Shown here in pieces: positions 41,585 to 49,813 of a stretch of 64,000 bases of DNA (position 1 is its first letter; each line of letters begins with the position of its first letter). The DNA is from Candidatus Avelusimicrobium intestinipullorum (GTDB lineage Bacteria; Elusimicrobiota; Elusimicrobia; Elusimicrobiales; Elusimicrobiaceae), in NCBI GenBank assembly GCA_944324635.1, contig CALUXC010000002.1:62001-126000 (forward strand), read 5' to 3'. Both the position numbers and the translations under genes were made by a program. The notes beneath the pieces were generated by a model. It was given only the letters and a program-made list of their open reading frames with translations, made no database searches and was not told the origin of the DNA.

Positions 41585-42205
41585 ATGCGATATATTCTCT
41601 ATTTATTTACGATGGCCCTTTTGTTTGTAGGGGGCATGATGGTGGGAAACATTTATCTGCCGCAGCGGGCGGCCACGTTGGCTTCGTCCGTATCGGTGCC
41701 GCCCTTGTCGCAGGAAAATCCCGTTCTGCAAAACACCACCCGCCAAACGGCGGAAAGAAACTTAAACGCCTTAAACCAGGCTTTGCAAGCCTGCCCCGTA
41801 GTGGTAAACGAAGAAAAAGACCGCTTGGTAAATCAAATTCGCTTGCTTTTGGCGTTGGAAGATTTTGAAATCAAAAAAGCGAAGTTGGAACTGGAAATGG
41901 CCAAAAATACCGACACCAACCGACCCACTTCGCAATTTATTCAAGCCGTGGCCGACTATAATGCCGCCCGGGAAGCGGCCGAACAGCTGGCGGAAGAACT
42001 CTTCCCCAAACCGGCCGAACAGCCCGCTGCGCAGCAAGCGCCCTCTGCCGATGAAAAATCCGCTAAAGAAAGCGCCCCCAAAGTAGATACCAAAACGCAA
42101 AAAGAAACCACAAAACCTGCCGCCTCCGCCAAGGCAAATTCTGCTGCCGCGGCCGACAAAAAAGCCCCTGCCGCAAACAAGGCAGAGGCCGGTGCAAAAA
42201 AATAA
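41585..42205 (+). CDS. Membrane-anchored Ala/Lys-rich protein
   Basis: 206 residues. A membrane helix (about 3-22) is followed by a helical region (60-135, LLLALEDFEIKKAKLELEMAK) and a disordered Ala/Lys/Pro-rich tail (140-206). The last 60 residues resemble a histone-like or periplasm-spanning linker. Not recognised. GGAAAGGA precedes the ATG at 41585. Convergent with the nucleotidyltransferase gene, and its terminator lies inside that gene's 3' end. Confidence 0.7.
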   Translation: MRYILYLFTMALLFVGGMMVGNIYLPQRAATLASSVSVPPLSQENPVLQNTTRQTAERNLNALNQALQACPVVVNEEKDRLVNQIRLLLALEDFEIKKAKLELEMAKNTDTNRPTSQFIQAVADYNAAREAAEQLAEELFPKPAEQPAAQQAPSADEKSAKESAPKVDTKTQKETTKPAASAKANSAAAADKKAPAANKAEAGAKK

Positions 42206-42210
42206 TTTAA

Positions 42211-43143
42211 TTACTGATTATGCTTATCAAAAACCGCGTGCTGCGCGGTTTTTTGTTGCAGTTTTGCCTGCGGGCCGACGATAGCGTCCTGCAAGCAACA
42301 ATCCTGCAAGCAAGCGTCATACGCCACGGAGACATACGGCCCCAACACGCAATTTTGTGCCTGCACCCCGTCTGCAATCCAACAAGGCGGAATAATTTTG
42401 TTTTGTTTTTCCAGTTCCGCAGGCACGCGGTGATGGCGGTCCAAAAGCAGGCGGTTGGTTTGCAGCAAAATTTCCACGGTTCCGCAGTCAAACCAATCGT
42501 CCATCTTTACGGGCACAATTTCCACGCCGCGCTGCAGCAAAACGGACAGGGCGTCAGTTAATTGAATTTCGTTTTTAACAGTTTTGCCCGAACGAATCAC
42601 TTCTTCCAACGCGTCAAAAAGTTGAGCCGAATCCAAAAAAGAATACGCCCCAATAATGGCCAGGTTGGATTTGGGGTGCTCGGGTTTTTCTTCAAACGAA
42701 ATAATTTTGCCGTCTTTTAATTCCACCACGCCAAAGCGGGTAGGATCCTGAACCGTGCGAATGCCCAAAGCATTTTTCCCGCCGAAAACGAGCGGACGCA
42801 AATCCCCGTCCACAATCGTATCTCCCAGCAGAATAAAGCACGGCCCCGTCACTTCACGCTTGGCCAAATAAATAGCATGGCCCAAGCCTTTCGGCTCGGG
42901 CTGTTGCACAAAAACGGCCTGCAAATGCGGATACTGCGAGCGGACAAACTCCACAATCGCTTCTTGTTTGTACCCGACGATAAACACCACTTTTTTTATG
43001 CCCAAACTTTCCACCTGATCCAAAATATGGCCCAAGATGGGTTTGCCCGCTACGGTAATCATGGTTTTGGGCATGTGCGCCGTATACGGAAGCAGGCGCA
43101 CGCCTTTGCCGGCGGCGGGAATAATGGCGGTAAATTCGGGCAT
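42211..43143 (-). CDS. Sugar-1-phosphate nucleotidyltransferase
   Basis: 310 residues. The N-terminal catalytic domain has IIPAAGKGVRLLPYTAHMPKTM (the GxGTRLxPxTxxxPK pattern with Val for Thr), PEPKGLGHAI, LLGDTIVDGD and the late DWFDCGT, which is WxDxGT-like. It activates a sugar-1-phosphate with UTP or dTTP. The C-terminal part (CWIADGVQAQNCVLGPYVSV, CLQDCCLQDAIVG) has left-handed beta-helix hexapeptide-like strands. Closest to RfbA/GalU/GlmU-type; the exact substrate is not clear. The coding end includes a terminator hairpin. Confidence 0.85.
   Translation of the reverse strand: MPEFTAIIPAAGKGVRLLPYTAHMPKTMITVAGKPILGHILDQVESLGIKKVVFIVGYKQEAIVEFVRSQYPHLQAVFVQQPEPKGLGHAIYLAKREVTGPCFILLGDTIVDGDLRPLVFGGKNALGIRTVQDPTRFGVVELKDGKIISFEEKPEHPKSNLAIIGAYSFLDSAQLFDALEEVIRSGKTVKNEIQLTDALSVLLQRGVEIVPVKMDDWFDCGTVEILLQTNRLLLDRHHRVPAELEKQNKIIPPCWIADGVQAQNCVLGPYVSVAYDACLQDCCLQDAIVGPQAKLQQKTAQHAVFDKHNQ
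42229..42256. terminator. Terminator lying within the next gene's coding end
   Basis: AAAAACCGCG(TGCTG)CGCGGTTTTTT pairs 10 bp; it can stop transcripts of the gene at 41585. It lies in the last 15 codons of the minus-strand nucleotidyltransferase (stop at 42211). Confidence 0.75.
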
Positions 43144-43151
43144 ATAAGGGC

Positions 43152-44723
43152 CTAAGCGCGGCCCGTCTCCTTAAGCAGTTGGCGGTACATCTCCAGCTGG
43201 GGTGCATACACTTCGGCCGCTTGGCTGGGGGTATATTCGCTGCGGTAGGTCCAGTTTTCTTCGCCCACCGTGCCGGGCGTATTCACCCGGTCCAACGTAC
43301 CGATAACGTCCTGCCAGGAAAAAAGCGTGATGGCGGAACTAGAGTCTAACACCCGGCGCAAAATGGCGCGTTGGGAAAAATCGTTAAACGGCACTTGTCC
43401 GTCCGTCTTTTGGGCGGTAATCATTTCCCAAATGTTGGCGCGTTCGCGCGTGTCCATGGTTTCCCACCAGCCGCGCACGGTTTCGGTGTCGTGCGTGGAA
43501 GTGGTGGCCAAGGAAACTTGCGGATAGTTGCGCGGTTCGCGGTAATATCCGTTGTCTTCGCGTTCCCAGCGGAGCACTTTATACCCCGGGATACGCAAAT
43601 CCACCAGCATGCGGCGCACATAATTGGGGATAACCCCCAAGTCCTCTCCTACGGGCAGTTTACCTTTGGCTTCATCCAGCACCATACGCAAGAAATTATA
43701 CCCGCGGTCAATTTGGTTTTGTTCGCCTTGTACGTCAAACGAACCGACCTCGTCCCCCGGGGCAAACACATACGTGCGGAAAAACCCTACCAAATGGTCC
43801 AGGCGGAAAATGTCGTACAGTTCCGTCACCCGGCGGATTTTGCGCCGCCACAAATCCAAATTATGGGAATGTTGATACACCCAATCGTAAGCGGGTAAAC
43901 CCCAGCGCTGGCCGCCTTTGGAAAACTGGTCTGCCGGCGCGCCGATTTCCCACCCCAGGCGGTAATTGGCCCGTTCGGACCAGACTTCCGCACTGTCCAG
44001 ATTCGTACCAAAAGGAATGTCCCCAAAAATCAGCACGCCTTTTTCTTGCGCAAAAGCTTTTGCCCGGCGGAGCTGTTGGTCCAAAATCCATTGAATATAG
44101 GAAAAATAATTTACGTATTCGCGGTACTGGGCTTCAAAAGCATCCACGGCTGTTTTTTCAAAATTACGCAAAGGCTCGGGCCATTGGGTCCAGGTTTGCC
44201 ATTTGTAAAATTCTTTCAGCGCGCGGAAAAGAGAATAGCCGCGCAGCCAACCGGATTGTGCCGCGCAGTAGGCCTCAAACGCCTGAAACCGCGGCGAGTT
44301 GGCAGCGGCTTCCGTTTGCAAAAAGTGCTGATAACCAAACCACAACGCTTTGAGCTTGGCTTGCTTGACGGCGAAGAAAGGGGCCTTTTTGGCGTCGTGC
44401 CATTCGCGGATTTTAAGCGCGAGAGAATCTATAAATTCCTGCGCACGCGGGCTGGCTTTCACGTCCGGCACGTCGGCAATATCCGCATAGACGGGGTCCG
44501 TAGCAAAAGCGCTTAGGGCAGAATAAGGGCAGGTTTCGCCGGGTGCCGTTTCCTGCAGCGGCAGGATTTGCACAATTTTAGCGCCTTGCTGTGCAAAAAA
44601 ATCCGTCCATTCCCGCAGGGAAGAAAAATCCCCCACGCCCCAATCGTTTTGGGTTTTCATGGCGGCAAGCGGCAACAAAATGCCGTTTAAGCGGCTGGAA
44701 AGCACTTGGTCTTGAATGGTCAT
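43152..44723 (-). CDS. malQ: 4-alpha-glucanotransferase
   Basis: 523 residues of GH77. Conserved stretches: RLNGILLPL, DWGVGDF, QILPLQETAPGETCPYSALSAFA (with DPVYADI), IFGDIPFG, DHLVGFFRTY (catalytic Asp region), PVGEDLGVIPNYV (acid/base Glu) and TSTHDTETVRGWW. The enzyme moves alpha-1,4-glucan segments in glycogen or maltodextrin metabolism. It overlaps no neighbour, and the nucleotidyltransferase at 42211 follows by 8 nt, so the two are likely cotranscribed. This fits the CBM48-like gene in suggesting glycogen use, an inference. Confidence 0.94.
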   Translation of the reverse strand: MTIQDQVLSSRLNGILLPLAAMKTQNDWGVGDFSSLREWTDFFAQQGAKIVQILPLQETAPGETCPYSALSAFATDPVYADIADVPDVKASPRAQEFIDSLALKIREWHDAKKAPFFAVKQAKLKALWFGYQHFLQTEAAANSPRFQAFEAYCAAQSGWLRGYSLFRALKEFYKWQTWTQWPEPLRNFEKTAVDAFEAQYREYVNYFSYIQWILDQQLRRAKAFAQEKGVLIFGDIPFGTNLDSAEVWSERANYRLGWEIGAPADQFSKGGQRWGLPAYDWVYQHSHNLDLWRRKIRRVTELYDIFRLDHLVGFFRTYVFAPGDEVGSFDVQGEQNQIDRGYNFLRMVLDEAKGKLPVGEDLGVIPNYVRRMLVDLRIPGYKVLRWEREDNGYYREPRNYPQVSLATTSTHDTETVRGWWETMDTRERANIWEMITAQKTDGQVPFNDFSQRAILRRVLDSSSAITLFSWQDVIGTLDRVNTPGTVGEENWTYRSEYTPSQAAEVYAPQLEMYRQLLKETGRA

Positions 44724-44734
44724 GGCGGTCTTCT

Positions 44735-45112
44735 TTATTTTTTGGCAATCGCTTCAATTTCCACGACGCTTCCTTTCGGCAACGCCACTACTTGAATGGT
44801 GCTGCGGGCGGGAGGATTTTCCTTAAAGAAAGAAGCATACACGGCATTCATTTCGGCAAATTTGGTCAAATCGGTCATAAAAACGGTGGTTTTTACCACG
44901 TTTTTCAACGTGCAGCCGGCTTCTTTTAAGATGTTTTCCAAATTTTTCAAAATAAGTTCCGTCTGCACCTGCACGTCCCCGTTGAAGATTTCGCTGGTAA
45001 CGGGATCAATGGGCAGCACGCCGGAAGTAAACACAAAGCCGCCTTCTTCAATGGCTTGGGAATAAGGCCCGATGGCTTTGGGCGCGTTGTTGGAACTGAT
45101 TACTTTTTTCAT
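44735..45112 (-). CDS. ridA: RidA family enamine/imine deaminase
   Basis: 125 residues. IGPYSQAIEEGGFVFTSGVLPIDP, TELILKNLENILKEAG, VVKTTVFMTDL, and RSTIQVVALPKGSVVEIEAIA are the full RidA signature, including the catalytic-site Arg (ARST) and Glu near the end. RidA hydrolyses reactive 2-aminoacrylate-type enamines. It lies 11 nt before malQ, so it is the first gene of ridA-malQ-nucleotidyltransferase. Confidence 0.95.
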   Translation of the reverse strand: MKKVISSNNAPKAIGPYSQAIEEGGFVFTSGVLPIDPVTSEIFNGDVQVQTELILKNLENILKEAGCTLKNVVKTTVFMTDLTKFAEMNAVYASFFKENPPARSTIQVVALPKGSVVEIEAIAKK

Positions 45113-45228
45113 GACAAACCCTCACAAAAATAATTTAAGGCTTTTTACGGCCTGTTTGTTATATGGTATCAAGCACGAGGGAGGTTGTCAAACGGTTTGA
45201 GGCGGAAAACGAGAGGGAAAAAAGATGT

Positions 45229-45258
45229 TTGACGCAAAAAGTAAAAAAGTGTTATAAT
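45229..45258 (+). promoter_or_regulatory. Upstream tRNA operon promoter
   Basis: TTGACG (45229-45234), 18-nt spacer, TATAAT (45253-45258) with an extended TGT before it. It is the best sigma-70-like promoter in the window. Confidence 0.75.
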
Positions 45259-45300
45259 AAATTATCGGAAAAAAGCTGTAACAAAAAAATAAATAATTTC

Positions 45301-45330
45301 TTGTACAACAGCTTAAATTTTTAGTATAAT
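45301..45330 (+). promoter_or_regulatory. Second tRNA operon promoter
   Basis: TTGTAC (45301-45306), 18-nt spacer, TATAAT (45325-45330), 60 nt before tRNA-Lys. A GGGTTT...AAACCC hairpin lies in the leader. Confidence 0.65.
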
Positions 45331-45389
45331 ATTTTTGTTGGGTTTAACCCGATGATTAAACCCGGACAGTTCTTTTGACTGCTTTTTTA

Positions 45390-45461
45390 GCGCTCGTAGC
45401 TCAGTGGTAGAGCATCCGCCTTTTAAGCGGGGGGCCGTGAGTTCAAGTCTCACCGGGCGCA
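45390..45461 (+). tRNA. tRNA-Lys (anticodon UUU)
   Basis: Acceptor GCGCTCG/CGGGCGC, D-arm TAGCTCAGTGGTAGAGC, anticodon stem TCCGC/GCGGG around CTTTTAA (TTT at 45422-45424), T-arm GTGAG-TTCAAGT-CTCAC. CCA is not encoded. Confidence 0.96.
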
Positions 45462-45467
45462 CTTTAA

Positions 45468-45539
45468 GCCCTCTTCGTCTATCGGTTAGGACGTCGGATT
45501 TTCAATCCGAAAAGAGGAGTTCGATTCTCCTAGAGGGCG
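45468..45539 (+). tRNA. tRNA-Glu (anticodon UUC)
   Basis: Acceptor GCCCTCT/AGAGGGC, anticodon stem TCGGA/TCCGA around TTTTCAA (TTC at 45501-45503), T-arm AGGAG-TTCGATT-CTCCT. It follows tRNA-Lys by 6 nt. Confidence 0.97.
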
Positions 45540-45574
45540 TTTTTTATTTGTATTTAGCCGTTAGGCGTTTTACC

Positions 45575-45606
45575 AGGAAGAGGCCGAGATCCCTCTTCCT
45601 TTTTTA
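45575..45606 (+). terminator. Intrinsic terminator of the tRNA operon
   Basis: AGGAAGAGG and CCTCTTCCT pair around CCGAGATC, with a T-run after. Confidence 0.88.
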
Positions 45607-45636
45607 TTGCCTTCAAACGCTCCCCCTCCGCTTTGC

Positions 45637-45642
45637 TATAAT
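45637..45642 (+). promoter_or_regulatory. Extended -10 box 5 nt before the EamA start
   Basis: TGCTATAAT ends at 45642; the ATG is at 45648, giving a probable leaderless message. Confidence 0.5.
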
Positions 45643-45647
45643 AGCCT

Positions 45648-46559
45648 ATGCCCATAAAATCTTATCCCGCCGTATTTTTTGCCTTGGCCGCCGCCTTGTG
45701 TTATGGGCTTAGTGCGCCGTTTTCAAAACTGCTCTTAAACGGCCTGGCCCCTTCTTTCTTGGCCTCCTTATTATATATAGGAGTGGGTTTGTGCATGTGC
45801 GGGGTGTGAGTGTTTTCCCGCGGCCAAAACGCTCACGAAAAACCTCTTACCCGGCGGGATATTCCTTATCTTACGGCCATGGTCCTGCTGGACGCCGCCG
45901 CACCCGTGCTATTGCTATGCGGATTAAAAACCACCACTCCCGCCACGGTGGCGTTATTAAATAATTTTGAAATTGTGGCCACCGCTTTAATTGCCCGCTG
46001 TTTTTTTAGAGAAGCCGTTGGCAGGCGGCTGTGGCTGGCTATCGGACTAATTACCACGGCTTGCATCGTGCTGACGGTGGACGACGTAAGGGCGTTGTCT
46101 TTTTCCGGCGGGGCGTTGCTGGCGCTATTGGCCAGCGTGTGCTGGGGGTTTGAAAACAACACCACGCGGGTTCTTTCCGCCAAAAATCCCGTACAAATCG
46201 TATTAATAAAAGGATTAGGATCTGGCGGCACGCTGGCGCTTGTGCTGGCGGCAGGACTGGGCGAAATATCTTTCCGTCTGGGATATATATTAGGGGCTTT
46301 GGCCTTGGGTGCGGCCGCGTATGGGTGCAGTGTTTACCTCTATATTCTGGCCCAGCGCAGTTTGGGGGCGGCTCGCACAGGGGTATATTATGCCTTTGCT
46401 CCTTTTATGGGGGCGGCGCTTTCGTTTTTGTTGGTTGGCCAACCGCTGGGCAACGGATTCTGTGCCGCGGTGGGACTTATGGCCGCAGGCACCTACTTTG
46501 CGGTAACGGAGTCGTCCGCAAAGGGGGCAAACAATTCTCCCCGTAACTCGTCCGATTAA
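45648..46559 (+). pseudogene. EamA/DMT transporter with an in-frame TGA
   Basis: A single frame reads through 303 codons except for TGA at 45807-45809 (codon 54). Before it: MPIKSYPAVFFALAAALCYG, with SAPFSKLLLNGLAPSFLASL; after it, from a GTG at 45810, the rest of a ten-helix carrier with two EamA halves (ATVALLNNFEIVATALIA, LGAARTGVYYAFAPFMGAALSFLL). The stop falls in a membrane loop between helices 2 and 3. The family exports small metabolites. Either an inactivated gene, a reading error, or readthrough; a Trp codon TGG would differ by one base. Confidence 0.75.
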
Positions 46560-47416
46560 TCGTCAAACCGTTTTACCCGGCGGTGGCAATACGGGGCCGA
46601 GCCGGTTCTTTCGTAATAGCGGTGATGATAATCTTCCGCCGGCCAAAAAGCGGAAGCCGACGTCAAGCGCGTAACAACGGGATATCCTTTTTGTTTAAGT
46701 AAAGCAATAATGCGCTGGGCGGTTTTATGTTGTTGTTCGTTTAAGTAGAAAATTTCCGAGCGGTACTGCGGACCCAAATCCGGCCCTTGGCCGCCTTCTT
46801 GCGTGGGGTCATGGATTTCCATAAAGCCTTTGAGCAAAGTTTCATAGCTCACCTGAGAAGGATCAAACACAATACGCACGGCCTCGGCATGCCCCGTCAG
46901 GTGGGAGCAGACTTGTTCGTAAGTAGGGTTATCCACATATCCGCCCGTATAGCCGGGTTCTATACTAATAATCCCCGGGAAATTTTTCATCAAGTGTTCC
47001 ACTCCCCAAAAACAGCCGCCCGCAAAAATAGCCGTTTCGCCTTCTTGGCTTTCGGCCTGCCGTCCGGCCGGCTGAAAAACCAGCGAAAGCGAGTTGACGC
47101 AGTGCCGCACATTTTTTGCTGTTAAATGTTCCCCCTCAAACACATGCCCCAAATGTCCCCCACAGTGCGCGCAGACAATTTCCGTCCGTACGCCGTCCGC
47201 ATCGGGCACGCGTTTAACAGCACCCGGGATTTCGGCGTCAAAGCTGGGCCAGCCACAGCCGGAGCTAAATTTATCCTCGCTTAAATATAACGGCGCCCCG
47301 CATTGACGGCACAAATAACGCCCCGCCGCTTTGTGGCGGTAATACTTACCGCTAAACGGCGGCTCCGTTCCTTTATCCAACATAATCCGCTTTTCTTCTT
47401 CATTCAACGGTTTCAT
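46556..47416 (-). CDS. Bifunctional methionine sulfoxide reductase MsrBA
   Basis: 286 residues from the ATG at 47416, which AAGGGGG precedes; a longer frame from 47464 lacks such a site. The N-terminal MsrB half has YLCRQCGAPLY and CAHCGG zinc pairs, SGCGWPSFD and the resolving RHCVNS. The C-terminal MsrA half begins EGETAIFAGGCFWGVEHLM with catalytic Cys in GGCFWG, then GYTGG and GHAEAVRIVFDPSQVSYETLL. The two halves repair both stereoisomers of methionine sulfoxide. No signal peptide, so cytoplasmic. The order is B before A. Its stop overlaps that of the EamA gene by 4 nt, convergently. Confidence 0.95.
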   Translation of the reverse strand: MKPLNEEEKRIMLDKGTEPPFSGKYYRHKAAGRYLCRQCGAPLYLSEDKFSSGCGWPSFDAEIPGAVKRVPDADGVRTEIVCAHCGGHLGHVFEGEHLTAKNVRHCVNSLSLVFQPAGRQAESQEGETAIFAGGCFWGVEHLMKNFPGIISIEPGYTGGYVDNPTYEQVCSHLTGHAEAVRIVFDPSQVSYETLLKGFMEIHDPTQEGGQGPDLGPQYRSEIFYLNEQQHKTAQRIIALLKQKGYPVVTRLTSASAFWPAEDYHHRYYERTGSAPYCHRRVKRFDD

Positions 47417-47504
47417 AAAATCCCCCTTTTGTTTTATCCTATCCGTTTGCGGGGCGGCGGTCAAGCCGCGGGCGGATATATTTCACGCACTCAAACAGAA
47501 AAGT

Positions 47505-47510
47505 TATAAT
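47505..47510 (+). promoter_or_regulatory. -10 box 13 nt before the lipoprotein start
   Basis: TATAAT ends at 47510 and the ATG is at 47524, giving a leader of about 6 nt at most. Confidence 0.45.
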
Positions 47511-47523
47511 ATAACCAATCCAT

Positions 47524-48600
47524 ATGAAAAAAATTTTTATTTTATGTTTCTGTGCCCTAATGGCCGCCTGCAGTTCCATTATCCCCTATAAAGACCAAAA
47601 TTTGGATTACCTGCAAGGCATTGAAAAAGACCCCGACGCTTACCGCGGGCAAGTGGTGTCTTTTGGAGGGGAGGTCAAAGGCACGACGGAAGACACCCTT
47701 CGTTTAAGACTGGTGCTTAAAATAGACGCGCCCTTGTATTATTATGCCACCGGGAAAGGAAATGCCCTTTCCTACGAAATGCTGCTTGTTACCTTTAATA
47801 AGCGCGGCATGCCTGCCATGACAGGGATTAAAAAAGGGCATCAAATCAAGGTGCTTGCCCGGGTGAGCAGCTATGAAAAACGCAAAAACTTTACCGGGGA
47901 CGACATCGCCGTACTGCATTTAATTGCCTTTGCCATTGCGGACCACTCTTCCCGCAAAGATTTTTTCCGCCCGGAAACGCCTGACCGCCAGCTCTATGAA
48001 TCCTGGAAATCGGGCCGCCTGTTTTTTGAAGAATCGGCGCAAGACGTTATCAAACGATGCCCCTCTGTAAAAACGCCCGAGCTGGTTTTGCCTCCTATGC
48101 CGAACACGGCACCGGAGGAAACGCCCGACCAGCCCCAGCCGCAGCCAGAACCCGAAAAAGGCATCATTTTTGACGCAGAAGAACCTACTTTTGTGGTAAA
48201 CCCGGAAGAAGCTCCCGCCGAAAAACAGCTTCAAGAGCCGGCGCCCGTGGTGCCAACCCCCACAGAGCCGACCGTGTGCCCCGAGCAAGAACCGGCGCCT
48301 TCAGCCGCACCTGTGATAGAGAAAACGGAAAATATTGAGGAAGAACCCCAAACGCCTGCAGAAGGAACTTTCCCCACAGCTAAGGCCACTTTAACAGTTC
48401 CAACCACTACACCGGCTGAAGAATTGCCGCAGGAAAACGCTGCCGAACCGACCCCTCAGCCGCAGGAAAACGCCCCGCAAACGGACGTTTCGGCCCCGGC
48501 TAAACCGTCTGCAGAGCCTGCTACCCAGCCTGCCATGGCAGAAGAACCCGCCCCTATAGCCCCGGAGGCAGTTTTGCCCGCATCAACCGACGAAAATTAA
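47524..48600 (+). CDS. Slp-like lipoprotein with a Pro/Glu-rich tail
   Basis: 358 residues. MKKIFILCFCALMAACSS is a lipoprotein signal (lipobox MAAC). Residues 20-150 resemble the Slp outer membrane lipoprotein domain: GIEKDPDAYRGQVVSFGGEVKG, KKGHQIKVLARVSSYEK. From about 180 a long low-complexity region rich in Pro, Glu, Ala and Gln runs to the end; such tails are extended and may span the periplasm. Function unknown. It overlaps the flavoredoxin-like gene (minus strand) by 47 nt at the 3' end. Confidence 0.75.
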   Translation: MKKIFILCFCALMAACSSIIPYKDQNLDYLQGIEKDPDAYRGQVVSFGGEVKGTTEDTLRLRLVLKIDAPLYYYATGKGNALSYEMLLVTFNKRGMPAMTGIKKGHQIKVLARVSSYEKRKNFTGDDIAVLHLIAFAIADHSSRKDFFRPETPDRQLYESWKSGRLFFEESAQDVIKRCPSVKTPELVLPPMPNTAPEETPDQPQPQPEPEKGIIFDAEEPTFVVNPEEAPAEKQLQEPAPVVPTPTEPTVCPEQEPAPSAAPVIEKTENIEEEPQTPAEGTFPTAKATLTVPTTTPAEELPQENAAEPTPQPQENAPQTDVSAPAKPSAEPATQPAMAEEPAPIAPEAVLPASTDEN

Positions 48601-49096
48601 ATTTTTCTCCGTCTGCATGAAAGGTTCCGTCTCCCACCGCATGCAGCAAGCGTTTATCTTGGCACGAAGGATTTTCCCACACGGCCAGCGCTTGCAGTAT
48701 AAAAATGCCATATGCCGGTAAAAATTTTTCCACCCGGCACTCCACACAAGCCACACAACCGTCTATTAACGGGGCTTTTACGCAAGCGGCCGGCAAAGCC
48801 GTCAAGCTAAAACGGTCAAATTTATCCGTATCTTCCCCGCTAACCATGCCAATTTGAACCACTTTGCGCGCCCACGAAACGCTCGGCACACACAATACAC
48901 ATTCCTTGCTTTTGCGTAAAGGGCCAAACGAATAGTTCCAGGGCCCGGTGCAAAGGGCAAAATGGCCGGCAAAGTCCAGGGGCATCGTCCAGGAAATTGT
49001 CATCACGTTATTTTTCTTGCCGTCAAACGTACTGACCAATACCACCGGGCCCGGCTCCAAGAACGTAAGTGCTTTTTCCAATTTCACTCTTTTCAT
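48554..49096 (-). CDS. Flavin reductase-like (flavoredoxin) domain protein
   Basis: 180 residues. GPVVLVSTFDGKKNNVMTISWTMPLDF and ALCTGPWNYSFGPLRKSKECVLCVP match the FMN-binding split barrel of flavin reductase-like and flavoredoxin proteins (PF01613). It binds FMN and transfers electrons, cytoplasmic; the partner is unknown. It starts at 49096 after AAGGGTGAT. It overlaps the 3' end of the lipoprotein gene convergently by 47 nt. Confidence 0.85.
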   Translation of the reverse strand: MKRVKLEKALTFLEPGPVVLVSTFDGKKNNVMTISWTMPLDFAGHFALCTGPWNYSFGPLRKSKECVLCVPSVSWARKVVQIGMVSGEDTDKFDRFSLTALPAACVKAPLIDGCVACVECRVEKFLPAYGIFILQALAVWENPSCQDKRLLHAVGDGTFHADGEKFNFRRLMRAKLPPGL

Positions 49097-49164
49097 ATCA
49101 CCCTTATTGTATGCTTATTTGAAAAAAACGGCAATATCCCGCACGATTTTCCGCCCTTAAAGCA

Positions 49165-49197
49165 TAAAAAAACCGCCCCCAAACTTTGGGAGCGGGA
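49165..49197 (-). terminator. Terminator of pilin copy 1
   Basis: On the minus strand CCGCTCCCAAAG and TTTGGGGGCGG pair with a small bulge, then TTTTTT. Confidence 0.7.
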
Positions 49198-49225
49198 AGA
49201 ATTCAATACTGCTTATACCACATTA

Positions 49226-49813
49226 TTAGGGGTTGCTGCCACCGCTGCCACCGCTGCCACCGCTGCCACCGATAGCAGACGAAGCGTATTCCGGATCGGC
49301 ATAGGTGTCCACACCTTTGTAATCGGCGCAGAGTTCTTTGTCGTCATTGGAAACACCTTCGCACTGAGCCTGACCGGGTTCATCGTATTTTTTGTAGATT
49401 TTATACGTGTACTGGCCGGTACCCACGCGGGAAGCTACCACACCGGAAGAGTTGCCGGTGTTGGTGGCGGTGCCTTTGAGTTCCATGGCAAAGCCATTGC
49501 CCACAGTAGCGGCGTCTTTGCTGTTGTTTACGCAATTCTTTTGAGCGCCTTTAGCCAATTTGGTGCAGTAAATAGCCTGCGCCGCAGCGTTGGCCGGAGC
49601 TACGTCCAAAGCGGTCCAGGTAGTGGTATAGTTACCGGTTTTCATTTTGTAGCGCTGTTGCGCGTTCACTACGGAACCGATCATCGTGTCGGCTTCCGCG
49701 GTGCGGGAGCGTTCCACCGCTTTGAAGTAAGCGGGCATGGCCATCGCGGCCAAAATGCCGATAATGAGTACCACTACCAGCAATTCAATCAGGGTGAAAC
49801 CCTTCTTATTCAT
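49226..49813 (-). CDS. Type IV pilin-like protein, copy 1
   Basis: 195 residues. Leader MNKKGFTLIELLVVVLIIGI has the prepilin cut site (G|F), Glu5 and a hydrophobic helix; the conserved AMPAYFKAVERSRTAEADTMIGS continues. The globular part (about 40-175) is identical to copy 2 except for one residue (Asn for Asp near SNDDKEL). The last 20 residues differ: YADPEYASSAIG, then GGS repeated three times, then NP. A ribosome binding site AGGAGG lies 10 nt before the start. It is probably a major or minor pilin; which one is not clear. Confidence 0.93.
   Translation of the reverse strand: MNKKGFTLIELLVVVLIIGILAAMAMPAYFKAVERSRTAEADTMIGSVVNAQQRYKMKTGNYTTTWTALDVAPANAAAQAIYCTKLAKGAQKNCVNNSKDAATVGNGFAMELKGTATNTGNSSGVVASRVGTGQYTYKIYKKYDEPGQAQCEGVSNDDKELCADYKGVDTYADPEYASSAIGGSGGSGGSGGSNP
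49235..49270. repeat. Four 9-bp tandem repeats in the pilin 3' end
   Basis: GCTGCCACC repeated four times (49235-49270), encoding (GGS)n in copy 1 only. In-frame length changes would alter the tail without a frameshift. Confidence 0.85.

Noticed and set aside
45807..45809. TGA as selenocysteine in the EamA gene
   Set aside because: EamA carriers have no redox Cys at this loop, no selenocysteine machinery is seen in the window, and other genes end normally at TGA.
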